Shown here piece by piece: positions 7,221 through 15,014 of a stretch of DNA of 18,885 nucleotides (position 1 is its first letter; each line of letters begins with the position of its first letter). Source of the DNA: an uncultured Fibrobacter sp. Lineage in GTDB: Bacteria; Fibrobacterota; Fibrobacteria; Fibrobacterales; Fibrobacteraceae. The position numbers and the translations under genes were made by a program. The notes under the pieces were generated by a model, which was not told where the DNA came from, ran no database searches, and worked only from the letters and a program-made list of their open reading frames with translations. The stretch spans positions 1-18,885 of the forward strand of contig NZ_ONDD01000042.1 of NCBI RefSeq assembly GCF_900316465.1, read 5' to 3'.

Positions 7221-10200
7221 ATGAAAAACTTCTTGGTTTCGTCTGCTGTAACGTGTGCAGCCCTTTGCGCAGCGTTGGCATCCACTGCAAATGCTCAACC
7301 CAACGATGAATGGAACGGCAAACCGCGTGTGTTTGCGGTGAATGCGCTTACGCCGCACGTCACGTCTATGCCGTACTCTACGGTCGAAGAGGCCGTGAAG
7401 GGTGACCGCCACGCTTCTGAGTGGTACCAGACACTTTCGGGTAAGTGGAAATTTTTCCATGTTGAAAAGCCCGCCCAGCGCAATAACGATTTCTACAAAG
7501 ACAACTACGATGTGTCCGGCTGGAACGAAATTCCGGTGCCGTCGTCTTGGCAGCTGTTTGGCTACGACCACCCGATTTACACCAACGTGGTTTACCCGTG
7601 GGCGCAGACCCATAACGTGTCTGCACCTGCAGCCCCTACCAACTTTAACCCGGTGGGCCATTACCGCCGTAACTTCACCATTCCCGAAAAGTGGAGCGGC
7701 AAACGCATTCGCCTGCACTTTGAAGGTGTTGAATCCGCCTACTACGTTTGGGTGAACGGCAACTACGTAGGCTACGCCGAAGACACCTTTACGGACCATG
7801 AATTCGATATCAACAAGTACTTGCGCAAAGGCGAAAACAACGTCTCTGTTCAGGTGTTCCGCTGGTGCGATGGTTCTTGGCTCGAAGACCAGGACTTCAT
7901 TCGTCTCGCCGGTATTTTCCGCGATGTGTACCTGTATGCAGTCCCTGAAGTGCATATTCAGGATTTCCAGATCGATGCGACGCTCACGAACAACTATACC
8001 GATGGCTTGCTGAAGACGACAGCCTGGATTTACAATTCTACGGGCTCGGCTTCCAGCGAATTCACTGTGGAACTTTCTCTGTACAACGACAAGGGTACCG
8101 AAGTGATTTCCCCGTCGGCACAGAAGGTTTCTGGCATTGGTTCGAAGGGCGAAAAGAGCGTACACTTTGAATTGCCGATTACAAAACCGGATCGCTGGTC
8201 TGCCGAAACGCCGAACCTTTATACGGCGGTGCTTGCCATTAAAGATGCTAGCGGCAAGGTGATTCAGGTCGAAAGCAACAAGATCGGTTTCCGCAAGATC
8301 GAAATCAAGAAGGATAACGGTGCTCCGCGCCTGTACGTGAACGGTATGCCGGTGAAATTCCATGGTGTTGACCGCCATGAACTCGACCCGGATAACGGCC
8401 GCGCGGTTACATACGATCGCATGGAAAAAGACGTGATTCTCATGAAGCGCTTTAACATTAACGCGCTGCGTATGTCGCACTATCCGAATAACCCCTACAT
8501 GTACGATCTTTGCGACAAGTACGGCATTTACGTGATTGACGAAGCAAACGTCGAAAGCCATGGTGCAAACAACAGCTTGCCCAAGAATAGCGACGACTGG
8601 CGTGCCCCCGCTGTGGACCGTATGAATTCCATGGTGCAGCGAGACAAGAACCACCCCTGCATTATCTTGTGGTCTTTGGGTAACGAAGCCGGTAATGGTA
8701 ACGTGTTCGCCTCGGAACGCGAACGCGCCCACCAGATTGACTCCACCCGCTTTGTGCATTACGAAGGCGACTGGAATAACGCCGATGTGAACAGCTGGAT
8801 GTACTATGGCCCCGACGCCGTGCGTAACTATAAGGACGCCAACAAGCCGATTATGCTTTGCGAATACGAACACGCCATGGGTAACTCCGTTGGCGACCTG
8901 CAAGAATATATGGATGCCTTCTACGGCAACCCGCGCAGCTTCGGTGGCTTTATTTGGGACTTCATTGACCAGGGCCTGCGCCATAAGGGTACGCCGTACT
9001 TTGAATTCGGCGGCATGTGGGGCGACTGGCAGAACGACGACAACTTCTGCGCGAACGGCCTCGTGTTCCCCGACAGATCGATTCAGCCCGAAATGTGGGA
9101 AGTCAAGTATCAGTACGCTCAGGTCCGCGTCAAGAACGTTGACGCCGCTAAGGGCAAGATTCAGATCGAAAGCCGCTACCTCTACAAGAACCTGGGAGAT
9201 TTCCTCGATGGCTACTGGTCTATCAAGGAAAACGGCAAGGTCATCAAGGAGGGCAAACTGAGCGGTTCGCAGATGAACGTTGGCCCGAACGAAAAGAAGG
9301 AAATCACGATTGACATGCCGAAAATCGAAACCACAGTTGGTGCCGAGTACTTCTTGGATCTCGATTTCCGCCTCAAGAACGATGAACTCTGGGCTAAGGC
9401 CGGCTATAGCATTGCCCACGAACAGTTCGGCATTGATTTGGGCCAGCTTTGGTCTACTGAAATCGATATCAGCACCTTGCCGACTTACAAGGTGAACAAG
9501 GCGAACGGCCTTGAAATCGAGGGCAAAGATTTCAAGATCCGCTTCGACGAAAAGAACGGCACGCTTGCAAGCTATGTTCTCGGTAACGATACCATTATCA
9601 AGAACGGCGGTATTCCGAACTTCTGGCGTGCCCCGATTGACAACGACAAGGGCTTCAATATGGAAAGGGGTCATGGCGAATGGCGTAAGGCAAGCCTGAA
9701 GCGCAACGTGACCTCCGAAGTCAAGGAAGTTTCTCAGCAAGAAACCCAGGTGACCTTCAACTTCACGTTCCCCGACGTGGGCAGCACCAAGATGAAGATG
9801 ACTTACTACGTGTACGGTAGCGGCGATATCGTGGTCAGCTACACGCTTAACCCCGATGGTTCCAAGAGCTACTTGCCGAACGTGGGTACAATCTTTACCG
9901 TGCCGGGCGGCTACGAAAAGGTCCGCTGGTTTGGTCGCGGCCCCGATGAAAACTACATGGGCCGTAACCGCGGAAGCTTCATGGGTCTCTATTCTACGCT
10001 CGCCGATTCTATGACAATCAAGTACATGGAAATTGGCGAAACCGGCCAGCGCACCGACGTCAAGTGGGCAACGCTCACCAACAACGACGGCAAGGGCTTA
10101 ATGATTGTGGGTAACCCGCGCATGGAATTCAGCGCCCAGCATTACACTCCGGAACAGCTTTCCAACGTAAAGCTCCCGTGGGAACTCAAGCGCGACAAGG

Positions 10201-10709
10201 ATATTACGCTCCGCGTAGACTTGCACCAGATGGGCGTTGGCGGTATCAATTCCTGGGGTGCCCAGCCGCTCGATGCGTACCTGCTCAAGGCGAACCGCGA
10301 ATACTCCCATACCTTCCGCCTGGCTCCGATCCGCCAAAAGTTGAACGACCCGACCGAATACTCGCTGCTCGGATTCCGCAACTTCGGCTGGAACAAGGAA
10401 ATCGCCCCGGCTAAGTACGGCGAACCTGAAATCAAGCAGATTTACGAAAACCAGCCGGACAAGGATATTACCGAAGATGCCAATGAGGAAACCGAAGGTC
10501 GGACCCCGATTCTGCCGAGTGGCGTAAAAATGGCAAATAATGCCGTTCGCGACTATAGCGTGTTTGACATGCAGGGCAGAATTGTTGCTAAATTTAGCAC
10601 AGTTGGTATCGAAGATTTGCAGGCCAAGACAACGGCCGCGGTCAAGCGCTCGGGTACTTACTTGGTCAAGTCCAAGACCGGTACGGCTTACCGCATTAAC
10701 GTGCGCTAA
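7221..10709 (+). CDS. Secreted LacZ-type GH2 beta-galactosidase-like enzyme with C-terminal tail
   Basis: The start at 7221 is chosen because GAGG at 7211-7214 fits it and it opens a signal peptide (1-25, STANA); an in-frame ATG at 7197 would add eight residues and has no ribosome site. The 1162-residue protein has the LacZ order: sugar-binding domain (about 60-245, GKWKFF, PVPSSWQ), Ig-like domain (245-360), TIM barrel (about 362-640), a further beta domain and the small-chain domain (from about 740, WRAPIDNDKG, to about 1060). The acid/base is Glu489 (SLGNEAGNG) and the nucleophile Glu548 (CEYEHAMGNS), as in E. coli LacZ. An acidic linker leads to a tail (about 1097-1162) very like that of the GH10 enzymes. 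It has no CBM6. Beta-galactosidase activity on side-chain galactose is likely; other GH2 specificities cannot be excluded. Confidence 0.92.
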   Translation: MKNFLVSSAVTCAALCAALASTANAQPNDEWNGKPRVFAVNALTPHVTSMPYSTVEEAVKGDRHASEWYQTLSGKWKFFHVEKPAQRNNDFYKDNYDVSGWNEIPVPSSWQLFGYDHPIYTNVVYPWAQTHNVSAPAAPTNFNPVGHYRRNFTIPEKWSGKRIRLHFEGVESAYYVWVNGNYVGYAEDTFTDHEFDINKYLRKGENNVSVQVFRWCDGSWLEDQDFIRLAGIFRDVYLYAVPEVHIQDFQIDATLTNNYTDGLLKTTAWIYNSTGSASSEFTVELSLYNDKGTEVISPSAQKVSGIGSKGEKSVHFELPITKPDRWSAETPNLYTAVLAIKDASGKVIQVESNKIGFRKIEIKKDNGAPRLYVNGMPVKFHGVDRHELDPDNGRAVTYDRMEKDVILMKRFNINALRMSHYPNNPYMYDLCDKYGIYVIDEANVESHGANNSLPKNSDDWRAPAVDRMNSMVQRDKNHPCIILWSLGNEAGNGNVFASERERAHQIDSTRFVHYEGDWNNADVNSWMYYGPDAVRNYKDANKPIMLCEYEHAMGNSVGDLQEYMDAFYGNPRSFGGFIWDFIDQGLRHKGTPYFEFGGMWGDWQNDDNFCANGLVFPDRSIQPEMWEVKYQYAQVRVKNVDAAKGKIQIESRYLYKNLGDFLDGYWSIKENGKVIKEGKLSGSQMNVGPNEKKEITIDMPKIETTVGAEYFLDLDFRLKNDELWAKAGYSIAHEQFGIDLGQLWSTEIDISTLPTYKVNKANGLEIEGKDFKIRFDEKNGTLASYVLGNDTIIKNGGIPNFWRAPIDNDKGFNMERGHGEWRKASLKRNVTSEVKEVSQQETQVTFNFTFPDVGSTKMKMTYYVYGSGDIVVSYTLNPDGSKSYLPNVGTIFTVPGGYEKVRWFGRGPDENYMGRNRGSFMGLYSTLADSMTIKYMEIGETGQRTDVKWATLTNNDGKGLMIVGNPRMEFSAQHYTPEQLSNVKLPWELKRDKDITLRVDLHQMGVGGINSWGAQPLDAYLLKANREYSHTFRLAPIRQKLNDPTEYSLLGFRNFGWNKEIAPAKYGEPEIKQIYENQPDKDITEDANEETEGRTPILPSGVKMANNAVRDYSVFDMQGRIVAKFSTVGIEDLQAKTTAAVKRSGTYLVKSKTGTAYRINVR

Positions 10710-10741
10710 CGCACAAACGAACCTCCACACCCCATGCAATG

Positions 10742-10770
10742 AACGCCCCGGTTTCGGCCGGGGCGTTTTA
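10742..10770 (+). terminator. Rho-independent terminator after GH2
   Basis: AACGCCCCGG (10742-10751) pairs with CCGGGGCGTT (10758-10767) around TTTCGG, and TT(A) follows. The 10-base-pair GC-rich stem is strong; the T-tract is short. Confidence 0.85.
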
Positions 10771-10786
10771 CGGGCGGGTTTTGCTA

Positions 10787-10852
10787 TTGAAATTTTTGCA
10801 AAAGTGTTTTTGTGAGGGAGTTCGCAATTTGGGCTTTTTTTGGATATCTTTA
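10787..10852 (+). promoter_or_regulatory. Promoter module of the GH-A hydrolase gene
   Basis: The -10-like TATCTTTA lies at 10845-10852. The position 43 bases upstream, predicted from the other genes, holds TTGAA-ATTTT-TGCAA (10787-10801), a diverged form of the TTGAT-N5-RTCAA dyad. The spacer again ends in a long T-tract. This is the weakest dyad of the six. The start codon is 40 bases downstream. Confidence 0.55.
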
Positions 10853-10892
10853 GAATGATGCAATGTGCATCTTGCATAAGGGATGGTATTTT

Positions 10893-12824
10893 ATGAGGTT
10901 TCACAAGTTAGCTCCTCTGTTTTTCTTGCCGGCGAGCGTTTTTGCCGCGGTAAATTTGAATGTAAGCTTGGGCGATAGTATCAAGCCGGTGACTCATGTG
11001 GCGACGGGTTCGCTTTATGGTCTTACCGAGACGCTTCCGACCGATATCCAAAAGGATGTCGCCCCGCTCAAGCCGAACGTATTCCTTTCTCCGGCGCGCA
11101 GCGGTAACGGTCGCCAGCAGGGCATTGGTGGTGCCTTCTTGGTAGCTCCCCGTGTCGAAAGCATCGGTGCCAAGATCCAGATTCGCTTGGCCGACGTTTT
11201 GCCCGGTTGGCCCTACAAGTTCCAGAACATGGATCACTGGAAAAACGAAGTCAAGTCGGTCATCAACGACAAACTCAAATCGAACAACAAGAACTTTGAC
11301 GGTTACGAAATCTGGAACGAACCGAACGACACCTGGAAATCGAGCATCGACTTCAATTCGGGTCTCTGGAAACAGACTTACGATTTAATCCGCCAGATGG
11401 ATCCGGGTGCAAAGATTATCGGGCCTTCTTATTCTTTCTATCACGCTTCCAAGATGGAAGAATTCGTGAAGTACTGCTCGCAGAACAACTGCATGCCCGA
11501 CGTGGTCAGTTGGCACCAGTGGGGTAGCGGCGGCTTTGTGGGCTCTGTCGAAACCTACCGCAATCTTGAAAAGAAGTACAACGTCAAGCCGCGCCCGCTC
11601 AGCATTAACGAATATTCTTCGACAGAACATAGCGAAGAAGGTTGCCCGGGCCTGTCTGTTCCCTTTATCGCCAAGTTCGAACGCCACGGTGTCGAAAGCG
11701 CCATGATTTCTTGGTGGTTCGTACCGCTTCCGGGTCGCTTGGGAAGCCTTCTCACCTCGAACAATGAACGCGGTGGCGGCTGGTGGCTCTATAAGTGGTA
11801 TGGCGACATGAGCGGCTACATGGCAAAGGTTGTACCCCCCAACGACAAGAGCGATGGTGTTGATGGTTTTGCCGCCCTCGACAAGAAGAAAGGCTTTGCA
11901 AGCATCGTGCTCGGCGGAAACACCAAGGGCGATATCAATGTGAACATTTCGGGCATTCCTTCTGCATTCGGCAACAAGGTGAATGTGACCGTGGAATACG
12001 TGGTTTGGGAAAACAAGGACAAGGCCGTACCCTCGACGAATCTGGTGTCCGACAAGGAATACGACGTGAGCGACGGCAAGATTACGGTGCCGGTGAATAT
12101 CACGAATACCAAGTACGGCTACCGCGTGTACATTACACCGATCATTCCTCAGGCGCCTTATAAGGATGTCGCCGCTGCAATCCCGGGCAAGATCGAAGTC
12201 GAAAATTACGACGTCGGCGGTTCGGGCAAGGCCTACTCTGACAAGGACGACGACAACAAGGGCGGTGAGTACCGCGACGACGCCGTCGATATCGTTAAAG
12301 CAGGCAATGGCTACGCCATCGGTTACACGCAAGAAGGCGAATGGCTCGAATACACCGTGAAGGTCGCCAAGTCGGGCGAATACAATCTTAACGCAAGCTA
12401 CGCCACATCGTCTGAAAATGTAGGCTTCAAACTCTATGTCGACGGTAATGCGGTTACAGATAACATCATCGTGCCGCAAGGTGCCGACTGGGAAACCTAT
12501 TCGACATACGAAGCAGGCAAGGTAAATCTTACTGAAGGCGAACACGTGCTCAAGCTCGAAATTGTGGGTAACTACGTGAACCTCGACTGGCTCGAATTCG
12601 TGGACCCGTCGCAAAGCACAACGCGCCTTGCGACCGCTCCCGCCCTCCAGCGCGTAAACGCAAGCTTTGACGTCTTTAGCGCGACAGGCAAGTACCTCGG
12701 CCGCGTCGACCGTGGTGCCACCTCCGCAGAATCGCTCGCCGCCGCCCTAAAGCAGGCCGGTTACGCAAACGGCGTCTACATCATCCGCACCTCCGGCAAG
12801 ACCCACCGTCTCCGCGTACAATAA
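10893..12824 (+). CDS. Secreted clan GH-A glycoside hydrolase (GH39-like) with CBM6 and C-terminal tail
   Basis: The ATG at 10893 is preferred over an in-frame ATG at 10863 because AAGGGA (10878-10883) precedes it and the signal peptide (1-18, LPASVFA) starts there. The protein has 643 residues. The catalytic region (about 20-415) shows clan GH-A logic: Glu143 in YEIWNEPN as acid/base and Glu240 in LSINEYSS as nucleophile, with IRLADVLPGWPY, VVSWHQWG and WYGDM around the site, then a beta-sandwich-like segment (about 320-415). The layout most resembles GH39, but I cannot assign the family with confidence. A typical CBM6 (about 428-571, IPGKIEVENYD to LDWLEF) and a tail (575-643) ending in RLRVQ follow, both nearly the same type as in the GH43 enzyme. 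A role on xylan or its side chains is inferred from CBM6 and the neighbours; the substrate is open. Confidence 0.82.
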   Translation: MRFHKLAPLFFLPASVFAAVNLNVSLGDSIKPVTHVATGSLYGLTETLPTDIQKDVAPLKPNVFLSPARSGNGRQQGIGGAFLVAPRVESIGAKIQIRLADVLPGWPYKFQNMDHWKNEVKSVINDKLKSNNKNFDGYEIWNEPNDTWKSSIDFNSGLWKQTYDLIRQMDPGAKIIGPSYSFYHASKMEEFVKYCSQNNCMPDVVSWHQWGSGGFVGSVETYRNLEKKYNVKPRPLSINEYSSTEHSEEGCPGLSVPFIAKFERHGVESAMISWWFVPLPGRLGSLLTSNNERGGGWWLYKWYGDMSGYMAKVVPPNDKSDGVDGFAALDKKKGFASIVLGGNTKGDINVNISGIPSAFGNKVNVTVEYVVWENKDKAVPSTNLVSDKEYDVSDGKITVPVNITNTKYGYRVYITPIIPQAPYKDVAAAIPGKIEVENYDVGGSGKAYSDKDDDNKGGEYRDDAVDIVKAGNGYAIGYTQEGEWLEYTVKVAKSGEYNLNASYATSSENVGFKLYVDGNAVTDNIIVPQGADWETYSTYEAGKVNLTEGEHVLKLEIVGNYVNLDWLEFVDPSQSTTRLATAPALQRVNASFDVFSATGKYLGRVDRGATSAESLAAALKQAGYANGVYIIRTSGKTHRLRVQ

Positions 12825-12849
12825 GTTTCATACGACCCCCATGCAACAG

Positions 12850-12882
12850 ACACTCCGGCTCTCGGGCCGGAGTGTTTTTTAT
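12850..12882 (+). terminator. Rho-independent terminator after the GH-A hydrolase
   Basis: ACACTCCGGC (12850-12859) pairs with GCCGGAGTGT (12866-12875) around TCTCGG, followed by TTTTTTATA. It is a strong, classical terminator, 25 bases after the stop codon. Confidence 0.92.
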
Positions 12883-13104
12883 AAACACGAGCGAAGGTCT
12901 ATGAGAACTCCAAAAGGATTAGCCAGTCTTCGGTCGTCCTTCGTTCCGACGACAAGTTGATACTTGTCGCCTCCACTCGGCAAGCAATCTAATCGCCCGC
13001 GACTCTTGCTGTCCCGCGACGCCTGCTGCCAGCAAAAGAAGAATCCCGCAACCCGCGACTTCTGCAGCTCCGCGATTGTCTAAGGTATGCACTTGTTGCC
13101 GCTT
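12883..13104. repeat. Non-coding region with hairpins and a degenerate CCCGCGAC repeat
   Basis: No credible gene is present between the two convergent terminators. Two nested inverted repeats occur: GTCGTC (12934-12939) with GACGAC (12948-12953), and CGACAAGT (12950-12957) with ACTTGTCG (12962-12969); they share bases and exclude each other. Then the word CCCGCG(AC) or a variant recurs at 12996, 13013, 13045, 13052 and 13070, most copies followed by a pyrimidine-rich CTTGCTG/TTCTGCAG stretch. It could be an eroded intergenic repeat element or a small structured RNA. The base repeats are seen directly; any function is unknown. Confidence 0.45.
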
Positions 13105-13142
13105 TATAAAAAAGAATCCACCGCGTACGCAGTGGATTCTTT
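13105..13142 (-). terminator. Terminator of the esterase gene (- strand)
   Basis: AAAGAATCCAC (13111-13121) pairs over 11 bases with GTGGATTCTTT (13132-13142). Read on the - strand, the stem is followed by a T-rich stretch (TTTTTTATAAAG together with the stem end). The loop itself holds the palindrome GCGTACGC. It lies about 60 bases past the esterase stop codon and may also stop + strand transcription. Confidence 0.85.
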
Positions 13143-13200
13143 GGTTGGTTTTTAGGAGGTATTTCTTAGGAGTACTAAGATTCGTTTGTGAGAGAGAGGC

Positions 13201-14739
13201 TTACTTCACGAAGCTTGCCGGGAGCGTGAATTGCTTCAGGAACGGCCAGCCAATGTTAGCGTCACCGTAGTCATGTCCACCGCCCTGCTTGGTGCAGAGG
13301 ACCACCTTCACGCCGTCACGGCAGTTGGAGTATTCCTGACAGCCGTTGGAATTCGTTGTTGCAGCACCGGTACAACCGTTCTTTTCTTTCCAGAAATTGA
13401 AGGTGCCTTCGGCGCCGAGGAAGTTCAGACCATCGTTGAAGCCGCTATCGCCGCCCTGATATCTGCAGACAGGGTCGTTCGTGCCGCGGAAGTTGATGAC
13501 AGAAATCGGACGAGACATCTTGCACTGGGCGCTGTTGGTCTTGTTCAAGTCCATAGCGGCCGGAGCAACTGCGGCGAAGACATCAGACATCATGCAAGCC
13601 ACGTGGTTACTCATACCGCCACCCATCGAGAAACCGGTAGCGTAGATGCGCTGCGGGTCGATACAGGCGATTTCTTTGAGCTTATCGATCATAGCGTAAG
13701 AGAACTTGACGTCGTCATCGTTGGAGCAGCACGGACCCACGTTCCAGCCGTTACCCATTCCACCCGGTTTGCTGGTGCCGTCCGGGTAAAGCGTGATGAC
13801 GCCTTCCGGGTCAGTCTTGGCCTTGTACGGAGAGCTGCCAAATTCGCCCTGGCCACTACCGCCAATCGGGTGGTAGTCAATAACCAGCGGTACCGGCTTG
13901 TCGCCCTTGTAGGCGCTCGGGATATGCATAATGAATGTACGGTTCTTGCCGTCGACGTTCACGGACATTTTTTGGTTATCTCCGACCTTTGCAGTCTTGC
14001 CGGAGCAATCGACTACGATAGGTTCATCGCTGCCAGCGTTGCTGCTGGAAGACTTCGGAGCTTCCACCGAACTAGATGACTTCGGAGCTGCGATAGAGGA
14101 GCTGGATCTTGCAACTACGCTAGAGCTGGACTTGTCTTCAGGACCGTCGAACGGAACGTAATGCATCTGAATGATAACGTTTTCTTCGACTTCGCTCTTC
14201 ATCTGGTAGGTGGCGTTGGCGTAGCCTTCCTTGCTGAACTGCAGGAACGGCAACAGTTCGCCTTCCTTGAGGAGAGCGTTTTTGCCCTTCATCATGTAAG
14301 TCTGCGAGGCTCCATCCTTAGCCACGCGGACAAACTTGGCGCCGTGTCCGGCAACCTTCGAAAGGTCAATGCTCACGGATCCGTACATTTCGAAGTAGGA
14401 ACGCTGGTAAGTCACCTTGCCCAAGGCGTCGATCACGGAAATCTTCAGCTGGTGAGCGTTTACGTTAGAGAGAGAGAAAATTCCGTTGCTCAGCGAAGCG
14501 GTCATGCTTGCCGTCTGTGCGCTGAAAAAGCCTTCGGTTCCGCTGCTGAGGCTGAATTGGCCGTTAGCGTTCGAGGTGGTTTCATATCCACCGAAATTGA
14601 AGGTGTTGACCTTCACGTCGGCGATCGGGCCGCCGTCAGAATTCATGACAGTGCCACTGATGCTCCAGGCAAAAGCCTGGCTGCTCAAAAGACCGAGCAG
14701 TGCCAGGCTAGCGATACTTGCGAATTTGGGGTTACGCAT
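13201..14739 (-). CDS. Secreted CE1-like feruloyl/acetyl xylan esterase with N-terminal sorting-type domain
   Basis: The start is placed at 14739 because AAGGAG lies five bases upstream and a signal peptide follows (1-24, LSSQAFA); an in-frame ATG 12 codons earlier has no such support. The mature part opens with a carboxypeptidase regulatory-like beta domain (about 25-70, SGTVMNSDGGP). It resumes at about 162-195 (LQFSKEGYANATY) after an inserted segment (about 73-155) that resembles the sorting tails of other proteins (LKISVIDALGKVTYQ, GAKFVRVAKDG). A linker of four KSSSS-like repeats (203-235) leads to an alpha/beta hydrolase of the CE1/PHB-depolymerase type (about 245-512): Ser371 in GFSMGGG, Asp422 in GTNDPV, His489 in GGGHDYG, many cysteines. 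It would release ferulic or acetic acid from xylan. Unlike its neighbours it has no CBM6 and no C-terminal tail. Confidence 0.88.
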   Translation of the reverse strand: MRNPKFASIASLALLGLLSSQAFAWSISGTVMNSDGGPIADVKVNTFNFGGYETTSNANGQFSLSSGTEGFFSAQTASMTASLSNGIFSLSNVNAHQLKISVIDALGKVTYQRSYFEMYGSVSIDLSKVAGHGAKFVRVAKDGASQTYMMKGKNALLKEGELLPFLQFSKEGYANATYQMKSEVEENVIIQMHYVPFDGPEDKSSSSVVARSSSSIAAPKSSSSVEAPKSSSSNAGSDEPIVVDCSGKTAKVGDNQKMSVNVDGKNRTFIMHIPSAYKGDKPVPLVIDYHPIGGSGQGEFGSSPYKAKTDPEGVITLYPDGTSKPGGMGNGWNVGPCCSNDDDVKFSYAMIDKLKEIACIDPQRIYATGFSMGGGMSNHVACMMSDVFAAVAPAAMDLNKTNSAQCKMSRPISVINFRGTNDPVCRYQGGDSGFNDGLNFLGAEGTFNFWKEKNGCTGAATTNSNGCQEYSNCRDGVKVVLCTKQGGGHDYGDANIGWPFLKQFTLPASFVK

Positions 14740-14782
14740 AAATACTCCTTTTTTATGATACCCTTTTGTTTTCACTCCATAA

Positions 14783-14837
14783 TAAATTTACACATTTATT
14801 GCCGAAATGCAATATATTTTGCGTAAAGTTTGCGTAA
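14783..14837 (-). promoter_or_regulatory. Esterase promoter region with 11-base direct repeats
   Basis: Read on the - strand, TTGCAT (14807-14812) is followed after 16 bases by TAAATTTA (14783-14790), a -10-like box of the same TAnnTTTA form as in the neighbours, 43 bases before the start codon. Just upstream are two direct repeats of TTACGCAAA (plus-strand TTTGCGTAA at 14818-14826 and 14829-14837) spaced by 11 bases, one helical turn. The dyad of the other enzyme genes is not present at the expected place (14834-14848), so this gene appears to be controlled differently. Confidence 0.5.
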
Positions 14838-14850
14838 CCATGAATAAATC

Positions 14851-14884
14851 TTACACATTTCCGTGTAAAAAGCGTTTTAAAACG
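14851..14884. repeat. Two palindromes in the esterase/xylanase divergent region
   Basis: TTACAC and GTGTAA form an inverted repeat around six bases (14851-14868). A perfect 12-base palindrome CGTTTTAAAACG lies at 14873-14884. The word TTACACATTT at 14851-14860 also occurs at 14788-14797, overlapping the esterase -10 box. They lie between the two divergent promoters and may be binding sites; no function is shown. Confidence 0.4.
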
Positions 14885-14912
14885 ACTTTGTTTTTCAATG
14901 TTTACCTGCCCT

Positions 14913-14978
14913 TGGATGTTTTGTCAATGGAACTGTTTGCCCAAGGGGGGCTTTCGGGCCTTTTTCGCGGTAGATTTA
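14913..14978 (+). promoter_or_regulatory. Promoter module of the first GH10 gene
   Basis: The dyad TGGAT-GTTTT-GTCAA (14913-14927) is followed after exactly 43 bases by TAGATTTA (14971-14978). The spacer ends GGGCCTTTTTCGCGG, with the same C-plus-T-tract placing as the other copies. The dyad flank TCAATGG is shared with the second GH10 promoter. The start codon is 36 bases downstream. Confidence 0.7.
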
Positions 14979-15014
14979 TCATTGGTTGGTACACCTTAAA
15001 AAGGATGTTGGTTC

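Noticed and set aside
2045..9740. Long - strand open frames (396, 603, 730 and 856 codons) opposite GH95, GH43 and GH2
   Set aside because: They mirror the codon bias of the + strand genes, give low-complexity Val/Arg/His-rich sequences without domains, and lack ribosome sites.
10863..10892. Earlier ATG for the GH-A hydrolase
   Set aside because: AAGGGA and the signal peptide support the ATG at 10893; the ten extra residues do not look like part of a signal peptide.
12996..13078. CCCGCGAC repeats as a CRISPR array
   Set aside because: The repeats are too short and unevenly spaced, and no cas genes are present.
13165..13179. Short inverted repeat CTTAG/CTAAG after the esterase stop
   Set aside because: Five-base arms in an AT-rich stretch are expected by chance and add nothing to the strong terminator nearby.
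13231..14826. Plus-strand open frames opposite the esterase (282 and 221 codons)
   Set aside because: The - strand esterase has a complete catalytic triad, signal peptide and ribosome site; the opposite frames have none of these.
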